Shown here piece after piece: positions 19,742 through 28,185 of a DNA stretch of 64,000 nt. Position 1 is the first letter of the stretch. Each line of letters starts with the position of its first letter. The stretch is taken from positions 1,488,001 through 1,552,000 of the forward strand of contig NZ_RYFW01000001.1 in the NCBI RefSeq assembly GCF_004138335.1. The letters are read 5' to 3'. Source of the DNA: Peristeroidobacter agariperforans (lineage in GTDB: Bacteria > Pseudomonadota > Gammaproteobacteria > Steroidobacterales > Steroidobacteraceae). Under the pieces are notes generated by a model, which ran no database searches, was not told where the DNA came from, and worked only from the letters and a program-made list of their open reading frames with translations. The position numbers were made by a program, and so were the translations under genes.

Positions 19742-19767
19742 GGAACTTTTTCACGGCGCTAGGCGTT
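19742..19767 (+). promoter_or_regulatory. EcfG-type promoter of the nepR-ecfG operon (autoregulatory)
   Basis: GGAAC (19742-19746), 17 bases, then CGTT (19764-19767), about 30 to 70 bases before the possible nepR starts. This matches the EcfG consensus and implies that the sigma factor activates its own operon. The rest of the gap between phyR and nepR shows no second canonical site for phyR. Confidence 0.75.
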
Positions 19768-19839
19768 CTCTCCGCCACTGAGCGTTAGACCCCAGGTATG
19801 GACCATGCGCGATCCGTCGCGCCATTACCCCAATCAGCC

Positions 19840-20031
19840 ATGATCATGAGTGAGCAAACCAAGCCTGACGAGCCCGTCGAAGCACCGATTGCGAGCGCGG
19901 CGACGGAGCAAGTCCCCGATTGGCTCGGATCGCGCTTGAAGCGCATGTTCACCGACGTCATGGACGAGCCGGTGCCCGACGAGTTCAAGCAGCTGTTGAA
20001 GCAGCTTGAAGACAAGGAGCGTGGCGCTTGA
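19840..20031 (+). CDS. nepR: NepR-family anti-sigma factor
   Basis: The product is about 63 aa. The conserved NepR core is clear: LGSRLKRMFTDVMDEPVPDEFKQLLKQLE, two amphipathic helices linked by the EP-PDEF segment, preceded by a polar disordered N-terminus. NepR holds EcfG inactive and is sequestered by phosphorylated PhyR. The start is uncertain: ATGs at 19798, 19840 and 19846 are in frame, and none has a clear ribosome-binding site. I chose 19840 by typical family length. The stop codon overlaps the ecfG start in TTGA, giving translational coupling of sigma and anti-sigma. Confidence 0.88.
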   Translation: MIMSEQTKPDEPVEAPIASAATEQVPDWLGSRLKRMFTDVMDEPVPDEFKQLLKQLEDKERGA

Positions 20032-20627
20032 GCGGGACGCACGGGGCGCCGCCCATGACCGGCCAGGATAAATTTCTCGATCAGGTGACGGCCTTGCTGC
20101 CGGCACTGCGTGCTTTCGGACGTTCCTTGTGCGGCGACCCGGCGCGTGCCGACGACCTGGTGCAGGACACGGTGCTGAAGGCATGGACCAACCGTGAGCA
20201 ATTCCAGACGGGCAGCAACCTGAAAGCCTGGTTGTTCACGATTCTGCGCAATTGCTATTACTCCGAGCTGCGCCATCGAAAGTTCGAGATCGAGGATCCG
20301 GACGGCATCTGCGCATCGCAGATGGCCATCGCGCCGGACCACGATGCAAAGCTGCACCTGCGCGATTTGAACCGCGCGCTGCAGGAGCTGCCGGTGGATC
20401 AGCGCGAAGCACTGGTGCTGGTGTGTGCGACCGGCCTGTCCTATGAAGAAGCGGCAGACGTGTGCCAGGTCGCGGTGGGCACCATCAAAAGCCGTATTGC
20501 GCGCGCTCGCGACCGCCTGGTCGAGCTGCTCGGCGAGGATGCCACTCAGGTGACCGGGACGTTGCCCGCGGTAAACTCTCTCAGCGAGCCTAATATCAGC
20601 AATGAACGGCGCTCGGGCGTGTCCTGA
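20028..20627 (+). CDS. ecfG: EcfG-type ECF sigma factor (general stress response)
   Basis: The product is 199 aa from a TTG at 20028 that overlaps the nepR stop and has AAGGAG about 9 bases upstream. An ATG at 20055 gives the more usual family N-terminus and is the alternative. Region 2 (RSLCGDPARADDLVQDTVLKAW) and region 4 (LPVDQREALVLVCATGLSYEEAADVCQVAVGTIKSRIARARDRL) are complete and match the short two-domain EcfG class. The roughly 30-residue C-terminal extension after region 4 is unlike other members I know. It should transcribe from GGAAC-N16/17-CGTT promoters, several of which occur in this window. Confidence 0.92.
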   Translation: MSGTHGAPPMTGQDKFLDQVTALLPALRAFGRSLCGDPARADDLVQDTVLKAWTNREQFQTGSNLKAWLFTILRNCYYSELRHRKFEIEDPDGICASQMAIAPDHDAKLHLRDLNRALQELPVDQREALVLVCATGLSYEEAADVCQVAVGTIKSRIARARDRLVELLGEDATQVTGTLPAVNSLSEPNISNERRSGVS

Positions 20628-20661
20628 GCACTGAGGTTGTTCCGCTGCGGGGAGTCGCTGC

Positions 20662-22542
20662 TTGAAGAGCGCCAAGATCGTCGCCGCGCCGCGTTCCTGG
20701 TTTGGTCGCAATGCCGGCCTGCGTCCGCGGCTCGTGCTCATCGTCGGCATCGCTATGCTGGCGCCGGGCGCGCTCGCGGTCTTGCAGGCGATTTCGAGCT
20801 ACAACAGCAGCATGCGGATCCTGGAGCAGAACCTCGCCCAGGCCGCGCAGCTGTCGGCGACCGAGCAGGTCAACATGATCTCGGCGTCGCGCGAGATCCT
20901 CACCAGCCTTGCCGCACAACCCGACGTTCGAGCCGGCGAAGGCCTCGCGTGCCGGCGCGCTCTGCAGCGAGCCATCGGCGGACTCGATCAATACTCGGGC
21001 GCGTCGGTCGTCGACGCAAAGGGCGATTTCAGCTGCGCCTCCGGCCCGACGCGCAGCGGTGTGAACGTCGCCGACCGGCAGTGGTTCATCTCCGTCATGA
21101 GCGGCGATGGGTTCGTCATCAGCGACCTGCTGGTCAGTCGCTGGCTGGGCACCTGGGGCATCATCACCGCCGTACCGCTGGTCAACGAGGACGGTGTCAT
21201 TCAAGGCGCGGTGGCGCTGTTCATCGGCCTGGACTGGCTGACGCGTCGCTATCACTCCGGCAACGAGACCGACGACACCGCATTCGCACTGCTGGATAGC
21301 CAGGGCGAGATCATCACGGGCGAATCGCAGCGTTCGCCGGCCCGCTCGCCGCTGCCAGCGCGCGACATCGTGAACGAGCACCTGCGTGAGCACATGCAAG
21401 GCGGTCAGACTCAGACGTTCCGCGCGCGCGGCCATGATGGAACGTGGCGGCTTTATGCCATCAGTCCGCTGCTCGGCGGTCGCATCTTCGTCATTCTCGG
21501 CACCCCGGTGCTGACCGCGATCGGTCCGTTGGCGCTGCAAGTTGCGTGGGGCGTGTTCACTCCGTTGTTGATGTGGGCGCTCGCCATCGCCGTCGTCTGG
21601 TTTGGCATCGAGCATCTGGTCGTGCGCTGGATCACGTATCTCGAGCGCATTACCTCGGCGTATGCGGCCGGTCGGCACAGCGTGCGCCCGGAACGGGTCA
21701 GTGCCGCGCCAGCGGAGATTCGCAGTCTCGGAGAAACGTTCTCGCGCATGGCGGATCTGTTGTCGGCCCGCGAGAACGAGCTTCGCGACTCGCTCCAGCA
21801 AAAAGAAATCCTGGTGCGCGAGATTCATCATCGCGTGAAGAACAATCTGCAGCTGGTGATGAGTTTGCTCAACCTGCACGCGCGCCGGATTCGCGATCCG
21901 CGGGCCGAGGTTGCATTCGCCGAAGCGCGCAGTCGCATCAACGCGCTCGCAACGTTGCACCGGCGTTTGTATGAATCCGAGAACCTGCAGGAGATCGACC
22001 TGAAGTGGTTCCTGGAAGACTTGTGCGCCGAGTTGCGTCGCGGTGGCTTGTCCCGGGGGCGCAATGTCGAGCTGACGGTCGACTCGCCGAGCGAAGTCAT
22101 CGGCCCCGACGTGGCTGTGCCGCTCGGATTGCTGGTGACCGAAGCGATCACCAACGCGTACAAGCACGCGTTCAACGAACGCGACGGCGGCCATATCCGG
22201 GTGCAGATCGTGCGAGAGTCGCCTGCGACCTTGCTGCTCACCATTCGCGACGACGGCACCGGTTTCGACATGTCGGCCAGCTCGCCGGATCAAAGCGGCT
22301 TGGGCCGCTCGCTCATCGAAGCATTCGTACGCCAGTTGCGCGGCGAGCTGGAGACGCGCTCGGAGGAGGGGACGGTCGTACAGGTCAGATTCCCCGCTCA
22401 GCTCAAGCCGGACGATAAAAAACACGGCGGACACCACGCGCCCCATCATGCCGGCGCTCACAATGTGTCCGGCATGACGCAGCCCGGTCCGGTTCCGGCG
22501 ACGGCGCCGCCGCCCGGGGAGCCGACGACCCGATCGGCTTGA
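20662..22542 (+). CDS. Membrane sensor histidine kinase (HisKA_2/HWE type), probable PhyR partner
   Basis: The product is 626 aa from a TTG at 20662 with GGGGAG 8 bases upstream, 34 bases after ecfG, so it is third in the operon. A first transmembrane helix at about 20-40 and a second near 290-315 flank a roughly 250-residue periplasmic domain resembling Cache sensors. HAMP-like sequence follows, then the phosphoacceptor box REIHHRVKNNLQLVMSLLNLH and ATPase motifs TEAITNAYKHAF and IRDDGTGFDM. This histidine-box class is the one that phosphorylates PhyR in Alphaproteobacteria (PhyK, LovK). The C-terminal tail is rich in His, Pro and Gly (KKHGGHHAPHHAGAHN) and may bind metal. The signal sensed is unknown. 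Confidence 0.88.
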   Translation: MKSAKIVAAPRSWFGRNAGLRPRLVLIVGIAMLAPGALAVLQAISSYNSSMRILEQNLAQAAQLSATEQVNMISASREILTSLAAQPDVRAGEGLACRRALQRAIGGLDQYSGASVVDAKGDFSCASGPTRSGVNVADRQWFISVMSGDGFVISDLLVSRWLGTWGIITAVPLVNEDGVIQGAVALFIGLDWLTRRYHSGNETDDTAFALLDSQGEIITGESQRSPARSPLPARDIVNEHLREHMQGGQTQTFRARGHDGTWRLYAISPLLGGRIFVILGTPVLTAIGPLALQVAWGVFTPLLMWALAIAVVWFGIEHLVVRWITYLERITSAYAAGRHSVRPERVSAAPAEIRSLGETFSRMADLLSARENELRDSLQQKEILVREIHHRVKNNLQLVMSLLNLHARRIRDPRAEVAFAEARSRINALATLHRRLYESENLQEIDLKWFLEDLCAELRRGGLSRGRNVELTVDSPSEVIGPDVAVPLGLLVTEAITNAYKHAFNERDGGHIRVQIVRESPATLLLTIRDDGTGFDMSASSPDQSGLGRSLIEAFVRQLRGELETRSEEGTVVQVRFPAQLKPDDKKHGGHHAPHHAGAHNVSGMTQPGPVPATAPPPGEPTTRSA

Positions 22543-22636
22543 GCGACTAGCACAAATCTAATAGCTCCCGTCTGGGTCTTTGCGGCGCGCCCCAGTATCC
22601 TGGCGTGTCTGTAACGGACTTCCTTCCCGGCACCGC

Positions 22637-23878
22637 ATGACCAGTCTGAGTGCGCAAACGCAAAGCGTGCTGCGCCACCCCAATGTATTGCGCTTCATTG
22701 GCGGACGCTTTCTTGCGTCACTCGGGGCGCAGATCCAGGTCGTCGCCGTCGGCTGGCAGATGTATGACATCACCGGCGATCCGCTCGACCTGGGCTTGAT
22801 CGGTCTGTCGCAGTTCATTCCGTTCGTGACGTTGATTCTTCCGGCCGGTCACGCTGCGGACAATTACAACCGCGCTCGCATCGTGACCACCTGTTACCTG
22901 ACCAGCTCGATGTGCGCGCTGGCGTTGCTGATCATGACGCTGCGTGGCCTGCTGTCGGCGTGGCCGATCTTCCTGATCATGATGGCGCTGGGCGCGTCAC
23001 GCGCGTTCTCGATGCCGGCCTCGCAGTCAGTGCTGCCGAATCTGGTGCCGGCCGACGCGTTCCGCCGCGCCGTCGCGTTGAATTCATCGTCTCAACAGGT
23101 CGCTACCATCATCGGTCCGGCGGTCGGCGGTGTGCTGTACCTCGCGGGGCCGTCGGTCGTGTATGCGACCGTGATGACGCTGGCGCTGACCGCAGCGCTG
23201 TTGATGTTTCAAGTTCGCGGCGCGAGCCAGCCGGTGAGCACGACTCGGGAGCCGTTGAGCTTGGAAACCCTGCTTTCCGGCTTGAAGTTCGTGCGCTCGC
23301 GACCCGTGGTGCTCGGCGCGATCTCACTCGATCTGTTTGCGGTGATGCTCGGCGGCGCCACGGCGCTGATGCCGATGTTTGCAAGTGACATTCTTCACGT
23401 CGGCCCGACCGGCCTCGGCTTGCTGCGAACCGCGCCGGGGATCGGCGCTGCGGCCTGCGGCCTGGTGCTCGCGTTGAGTCCGATCTCGCGCCACGTTGGA
23501 TCGTGGATGTTTGGCGGCGTCGCGATGTTCGGCGTCGCGACCATCGTGTTCGGCCTCAGTACCAGTTTCTATGTGTCGATGGCGGCGTTGGTCGTGCTCG
23601 GCGCGGCGGATATGGTCAGCGTCTATGTGCGTCATCTGCTCGTGCAGTTGGATACACCCGATTACATCCGCGGCCGAGTGAGCGCGGTGAGCTCGGTGTT
23701 CATCGGCGCGTCGAACGAGTTGGGCGATTTTGAATCTGGCGTGATGGCCAGGTGGTGGGGCGCGGTTCGCGCCGTGCTGATCGGCGGCGTCGCGACGCTT
23801 GTGGTTACCGGTCTATGGACGCGGTTGTTCCCCGTGCTGTGGAAAATGCAGGAGTTCCCCCAGCAGCAGAAGAAGTAG
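22637..23878 (+). CDS. Major facilitator superfamily transporter (MFS_3, EntS-like)
   Basis: The product is 413 aa from the ATG at 22637. The first-helix motif (RFLASLGAQIQVVAVGWQMYDITGDPLDLGLIGL) and the loop AGHAADNYNRARIV are typical of the MFS_3 drug or siderophore exporters such as EntS. About ten to twelve hydrophobic helices are visible. No siderophore genes are nearby, so the substrate is unknown. The gene stands alone, 94 bases after the histidine kinase gene, with weak evidence for read-through from it. Confidence 0.88.
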   Translation: MTSLSAQTQSVLRHPNVLRFIGGRFLASLGAQIQVVAVGWQMYDITGDPLDLGLIGLSQFIPFVTLILPAGHAADNYNRARIVTTCYLTSSMCALALLIMTLRGLLSAWPIFLIMMALGASRAFSMPASQSVLPNLVPADAFRRAVALNSSSQQVATIIGPAVGGVLYLAGPSVVYATVMTLALTAALLMFQVRGASQPVSTTREPLSLETLLSGLKFVRSRPVVLGAISLDLFAVMLGGATALMPMFASDILHVGPTGLGLLRTAPGIGAAACGLVLALSPISRHVGSWMFGGVAMFGVATIVFGLSTSFYVSMAALVVLGAADMVSVYVRHLLVQLDTPDYIRGRVSAVSSVFIGASNELGDFESGVMARWWGAVRAVLIGGVATLVVTGLWTRLFPVLWKMQEFPQQQKK

Positions 23879-23915
23879 TTGCCAGCCTGGTTTTATATCC
23901 AGTACTATCGTGTTC

Positions 23916-25010
23916 ATGCCCAGCCCGATTCGCCCTGCTGTTCGCAACGGACGCGGCGCCGTGTCGAATCCTGCTGGGCGCTTTGAACCCACCCGCGCCG
24001 AAGCAGTGGACGATGGCTGGGGCACGATCGAAGAAGCGTTGCCGCCGCTGGAAACCACGGTGCAGCCGGAACCGGCGCGCTCCATCATCAGCCGCAATAA
24101 ATCGCCTGATATTTCCTTCGACCAGTCGATCAATCCCTATCGCGGCTGTGAGCACGGCTGCATCTATTGTTACGCCCGGCCCTCGCACGGCTACCTGAAT
24201 CTCTCGCCGGGCCTGGATTTCGAGACCAAGCTGTTCTACAAGGCGGACGCGGCGCGCCTGCTCGAGCAAGAGCTGTCGGCGAAGAGCTATCGCTGCTCGC
24301 CGATTACGATCGGCGCCAATACCGATCCCTACCAGCCGATCGAGCGCGAGTACCGCGTCACCCGCAGCATCATCGAAGTGCTGGCGAAGCGTCGGCATCC
24401 GTTCTCCATCATCACCAAGAGCGCCATGATCGAGCGCGATATCGACCTGCTTGCGCCGCTCGCCAAGGACAACCTGGTTTACACGCTGGTCAGCGTCACC
24501 ACGCTGGACAACGACATCAAGCGCACGCTCGAGCCGCGCACGGCGTCGCCGGCAGCGCGACTGCGAGCCATTCGCAGCTTGAGCTCAGCGGGAATACCGG
24601 TGGGAGTGATGATTGCGCCCGTGATTCCGGTACTCACGGATTCTGAGCTGGAAAAAATTGTCGAGGCGGCGGCGGCGGCCGGCGCGCGCTCGGCCGGCTA
24701 TGTACTGCTGCGTTTGCCGTACGAGCTGAAGGATTTATTTCGCGAGTGGCTCGATGAACACGAGCCGCTGAAGGCCAAGCACGTCTGGTCGAGATTGCAC
24801 GATATGCGCGGCGGGCGTGACAACGATCCGCGCTGGGGCCATCGTCAGCGCGGCGAAGGACAATATGCCGACCTGCTGGCGCAGCGGTTTGCGGCTGCGT
24901 GCACTCGATACGGCCTGAAACATCGCGAGAGATTTGTGCACAACACGGCGTTGTTTGTTGCGGGCTCCACTGCAAGTGGCGGAGAGTCGCGGCAAATGTC
25001 GTTGCTTTGA
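23916..25010 (+). CDS. PA0069-family radical SAM protein
   Basis: The product is 364 aa from the ATG at 23916. The iron-sulfur/SAM motif is CEHGCIYCYA near residue 85, in the context DQSINPYRGCEHGC, characteristic of the PA0069/SplB-like radical SAM group. Further conserved pieces are GANTDPYQPIE, the IITKSAMIERD strand and PRWGHRQRGEGQYA near the C-terminus. The family's reaction is not established. The N-terminal 60 residues are variable and may be disordered. It follows the transporter gene by 37 bases and may be co-transcribed. Confidence 0.9.
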   Translation: MPSPIRPAVRNGRGAVSNPAGRFEPTRAEAVDDGWGTIEEALPPLETTVQPEPARSIISRNKSPDISFDQSINPYRGCEHGCIYCYARPSHGYLNLSPGLDFETKLFYKADAARLLEQELSAKSYRCSPITIGANTDPYQPIEREYRVTRSIIEVLAKRRHPFSIITKSAMIERDIDLLAPLAKDNLVYTLVSVTTLDNDIKRTLEPRTASPAARLRAIRSLSSAGIPVGVMIAPVIPVLTDSELEKIVEAAAAAGARSAGYVLLRLPYELKDLFREWLDEHEPLKAKHVWSRLHDMRGGRDNDPRWGHRQRGEGQYADLLAQRFAAACTRYGLKHRERFVHNTALFVAGSTASGGESRQMSLL

Positions 25011-25128
25011 AGCGCCGTCGCGCGCTCGCGCGGCTGTCACATTCGAACGCATTGGCCCAAAGGCCCATTTGACATTGCACCTATAATTCGCGATTGAGCA
25101 TCTCAAGTGCTTGCGCGTTTTCCCGGCA

Positions 25129-25155
25129 TTGACGTATGAATGGCTGGCGTATACT
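25129..25155 (+). promoter_or_regulatory. Possible housekeeping promoter of the envelope operon
   Basis: TTGACG (25129-25134) and TATACT (25150-25155) resemble sigma-70 boxes, 124 bases upstream of the first lipoprotein gene, in the 268-base gap after the radical SAM gene. The spacer is only 15 bases, shorter than optimal, so this is tentative. Nothing else was recognised in this gap. Confidence 0.35.
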
Positions 25156-25278
25156 CGATCGTAAAGGTCGGGCGCGACGCGACCGGTGAGCCGATGCAGG
25201 AAGCGAATCGGATTGCCGTAAGTCGGCGAACGCTTCAGGACGGATTGATCCTCGACCTGAACTTCCTGGAGAAGATCA

Positions 25279-26061
25279 ATGAATTCTGGTGTCACTGTCT
25301 CGCCGCGTCTCGCGATGGCCATCGCGACGCTGGGCACGACTCTTCTGACGAGCGGGTGCATGACCGCGAAGATCGAGGAGTTGCGTGAGGCGCCTACGCA
25401 AATCACTTCCCACGAGGCAATCGTGCTGCTCGCCAAGCCGCATCTGGAAGGCACGGGCACGGAAGACAAATTTCTCGATTGTCTGGAGCGCGAGCTGGTC
25501 GGCGAGTCGGTCTCCGCCAGCGTTGCCGAGAGGCAACGCGCGGGCAAGGAATTCGAGCCTCGCAGCAACCTGAGCAAGGGTCCATTCCAGATCTACGCGG
25601 ATCACTATTTCGTCGACGCGCTGTATCCGTGGCTCGAACCCAGCACCGCACCGGCCAACGCACAGGGCTTCAGCGCGTTTCTCGCGCGTCCCGGCGTGTC
25701 CGAACGTGTCGCCGAGATGGGCGTGCGCTACATCGTGTGGGTCGACGGCGTGACTCAAAAGACTGACGGCGGCGGCAGCATCGCGTGCGCGGCCGGCCCC
25801 GGTGGCGCCGGCTGTCTGGGGCTGGGCTGGTGGGAGAAGTCCTCGGATTACGAAGCGACGGTCTGGGACCTGCGCCAGGGCATCAGCGCTGGCAGTCTCA
25901 CCACCGACGTGAAGGGCACGTCGGTAATGATCGGCGCCATCGCTCCGATTCCGCTGATCGCGCCGGTGCAGAGCACCGCCTGCGATCGGCTCGCGGGGCA
26001 GCTGAAGTCGTTTTTGATGGGTACGGAAGACGAGGAGACGGTGGCGGTGTCGCCCAATTGA
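25279..26061 (+). CDS. Lipoprotein of unknown function, first of the envelope gene cluster
   Basis: The product is 260 aa from the ATG at 25279, with TGGAGAAG upstream. The signal peptide ends in the lipobox LTSGC. The mature part contains ITSHEAIVLLAKPHLEGTG, a strand-rich region with IVWVDGVTQK, then a Gly-rich hydrophobic stretch (AAGPGGAGCLGLGWWEKSS) and another at VMIGAIAPIPLIAPVQST. The layout suggests a nucleotide- or peptide-unrelated surface lipoprotein; no enzyme motif was found. It is 172 bases ahead of the Gly/Ser-rich lipoprotein gene and in the same direction, so it may belong to the same unit. Confidence 0.7.
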   Translation: MNSGVTVSPRLAMAIATLGTTLLTSGCMTAKIEELREAPTQITSHEAIVLLAKPHLEGTGTEDKFLDCLERELVGESVSASVAERQRAGKEFEPRSNLSKGPFQIYADHYFVDALYPWLEPSTAPANAQGFSAFLARPGVSERVAEMGVRYIVWVDGVTQKTDGGGSIACAAGPGGAGCLGLGWWEKSSDYEATVWDLRQGISAGSLTTDVKGTSVMIGAIAPIPLIAPVQSTACDRLAGQLKSFLMGTEDEETVAVSPN

Positions 26062-26233
26062 GAGGCGCATTGAGCCGAACTCGGATTTCGCGCATTGAAC
26101 TTGGAGGCGGCACATTCATCGAACGTGGGCTGACCTCGACAGACTTGGGTCAGCGCGCGTTCAGCTGATCGGTCGCACAGTTCCTTTGGCGTCATGCGTC
26201 CTCATGCGCGCCAGGGGAAAGGAAGGAGAGGAC

Positions 26234-28081
26234 ATGCAGAGTCAACCCACTCGGATTCCGGCCACCGCGCCAGAGCTGCCAGCGACGTCCAAGCGTCGGC
26301 TGACGCTGGCCGTGCAATGTGTGCTCGTCGGTTCCGTCTCCGCCTTCCTCATGGGCGGTTGCCCACAACAGCAATCTTCCTCCTCGATGCCCTCGAGCAG
26401 CATGCCGAGCGGCGGTTCTTCCGGCTCCTCCGGTGGATCGTCGGGTTCGTCGGGTTCTAGCGGCGGCGGCTCTTCCGGCGGTTCATCCAGCAGCATGCCC
26501 AGCGGCGGATCGAGCGGCGGTGGTCGTTCCAGCGGCGGAATGCCTTCATCGGGTGGCGCGAGCGGCGGTGGCGGCTCGTCGGGTATGCCTTCTTCATCTT
26601 CTTCTTCCCAGGGCAGTCAGGGCGGCTCCATGGGTGGTGGCCAGTCCGGCGGACAAAGTGGCGGCGGCGCGAACGCTGGCGGCTCATCGGGCGGCAGCTC
26701 CGGCGGATCGCAAGGTGGCGGCAGTCAGGGCGGTGGTTCGCAAGGCGGCTCAGCTGGCGGAGCGGGCGGGCAGTCCGGCGGCGCCGCGGGCGGCTCTTCG
26801 GGTGGTTCGAGCGGCGGCCAGAGCGGCGGCGGTTCTTCCGGTCCGAATGTGACTGTCGGTAGTTCACTGCCGGGCGCTGGTTTGCCCTCGGCGGGTTTGC
26901 CTTCGCCTAGCACCGGCGGTGCGGGCGGAGATCAGAGTGGCGGCTTGCCGAGCGCTGGCGGTGGCGGCAGTAGCGGCGGAGCGCAAGGCGGTGGCGCCCA
27001 AGGCGGCGGTGGCGGTTCAGCCGGCTCGCAAGATTCTTCGAGCGGCGGCACATCCGGCGGCGGCTCCCCGAACGAAAGCATCTTCAAAGGATCCAGCGGC
27101 GGCGGTGGCGCGGCCGGCGGATCGGCCGGTGGCGGTGGCGCAGCAGGCGGCGCGGCTGGCGGTGGTGGAATGCAAGGCGGCGGCGCAGCCGGCGGTGCCG
27201 GAGCAAATGCCGGCGGCATGCAAGGTGGCGGCGGCATGCAAGGCGGCGGTGGCGCGGCCGGTGGCGCCGGAGCAAACGGCGGCGGCATGCAAGGTGGCGG
27301 CGCGCAGGGCGGTGGATCTGCCGGCGGCGCTGCAGGTGGCGGTGGAATGCAGGGCGGCGGTTCTGCAGGCGGCGGTGGCGCCGCAGGTGGAGCTGGCGCC
27401 ATGGGTGGCGGCGGTTATCCGTCGGCCGGGGGCGGGGCCGCCGGTGGTGGCGGCGCCCAAGGAAGCCAAGGTGGCGGTGCTGGCGGTGGTGGCGATCAAG
27501 GTGCGCAGGGCGGCGGCGCTGGAGACGGCGGCGGTGGTGGCGGCGGTCCGATGACCGGCGGCGAACGCACCGCGCAGATCGATCGCAAGTTCGACGAATC
27601 CTTCAGCATCTTCGACGGCCGAATGCGTAGAGAGCAGGCCGATATCGCCGGACAGCGCGGCAATGGTCGCGGCGGAGGCGGTGGACAAGGCAACACTGAC
27701 GGCAGCGGCGGCCAGGGTGCAGGTGCTGAAGGTGCCGCTGGCGAGGGCGATGGCGCTGGCGCGGGTCAAGGCAATGGCAGTGGCCAGGGCCGCAATGGTC
27801 AAGGTCAGGGACAAGGCCAGGGACAGGGACAGGGCGAAGGTCAGGGTCAGGGAGAAGGGCAAGGCCAAGGCCAGGGTGGCGGCCGCCAGGGTGGCGGTGG
27901 CGGTGTGGGCGGCGGCGCCAGTGGCGGCAGCGGTCCGAACACGGTGCCCGCGGGTATTCCGGATGGCAGCGACGACGACATCGTCGCCCGTCAGTTGCGC
28001 GAAGCCGCAATGAACGAAACCGATCCGGAGCTGCGCGAGAAACTCTGGCAGGAGTATCGGAATTATAAGAAGGGGACCTGA
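26234..28081 (+). CDS. Giant Gly/Ser/Gln-rich low-complexity lipoprotein
   Basis: The product is 615 aa from the ATG at 26234, with GGAAGGAGAG directly upstream. The signal peptide ends in FLMGGC. Residues about 45-440 are almost only Gly, Ser, Gln and Ala in short repeats (GGSSGGS early, GGMQGGGAAGGAGAN later). Residues about 437-475 form a helical segment (RTAQIDRKFDESFSIFDG). A second glycine stretch with GQGQGQGEGQGQ units follows, and the C-terminus is an ordinary acidic/basic helix (DPELREKLWQEYRNYKKG). The repeats would make a flexible, adhesive or gel-forming stalk on the cell surface or in the periplasm. It opens the main block of the envelope cluster. Confidence 0.8.
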   Translation: MQSQPTRIPATAPELPATSKRRLTLAVQCVLVGSVSAFLMGGCPQQQSSSSMPSSSMPSGGSSGSSGGSSGSSGSSGGGSSGGSSSSMPSGGSSGGGRSSGGMPSSGGASGGGGSSGMPSSSSSSQGSQGGSMGGGQSGGQSGGGANAGGSSGGSSGGSQGGGSQGGGSQGGSAGGAGGQSGGAAGGSSGGSSGGQSGGGSSGPNVTVGSSLPGAGLPSAGLPSPSTGGAGGDQSGGLPSAGGGGSSGGAQGGGAQGGGGGSAGSQDSSSGGTSGGGSPNESIFKGSSGGGGAAGGSAGGGGAAGGAAGGGGMQGGGAAGGAGANAGGMQGGGGMQGGGGAAGGAGANGGGMQGGGAQGGGSAGGAAGGGGMQGGGSAGGGGAAGGAGAMGGGGYPSAGGGAAGGGGAQGSQGGGAGGGGDQGAQGGGAGDGGGGGGGPMTGGERTAQIDRKFDESFSIFDGRMRREQADIAGQRGNGRGGGGGQGNTDGSGGQGAGAEGAAGEGDGAGAGQGNGSGQGRNGQGQGQGQGQGQGEGQGQGEGQGQGQGGGRQGGGGGVGGGASGGSGPNTVPAGIPDGSDDDIVARQLREAAMNETDPELREKLWQEYRNYKKGT

Positions 28082-28091
28082 GGGCCCCCTT
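28070..28091 (+). terminator. Stem-loop at the end of the Gly-rich gene
   Basis: AAGGGG (28070-28075) pairs with CCCCTT (28086-28091). The stem is interrupted by one mismatch and closed by CC/GG around a 4-base loop, and it overlaps the stop codon. The T run after it is weak (TTCCTC), so it may be a partial terminator or mRNA-end stabiliser that sets a higher level for the first gene. The 104-base gap after it shows nothing else. Confidence 0.4.
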
Positions 28092-28185
28092 CCTCGATGA
28101 GCTGAGCGAAAAGCAAAAACTGGCGGAACGAATAAGGTCAATGGGGCAGGTAAGGCAGCGACAAGAACGGCTCAGGTTGAAAGTT

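Noticed and set aside
27780-27875. CRISPR-like short tandem units in the Gly-rich gene
   Set aside because: The units are 6-base in-frame codon repeats (Gly-Gln/Glu) without spacers, so they are coding low-complexity sequence and not a CRISPR array.
27017-28141. Minus-strand Ala/Thr-rich frame opposite the Gly-rich lipoprotein gene
   Set aside because: It arises from the reverse complement of glycine codon repeats. There is no ribosome-binding site, and the forward gene has a signal peptide and lipobox.
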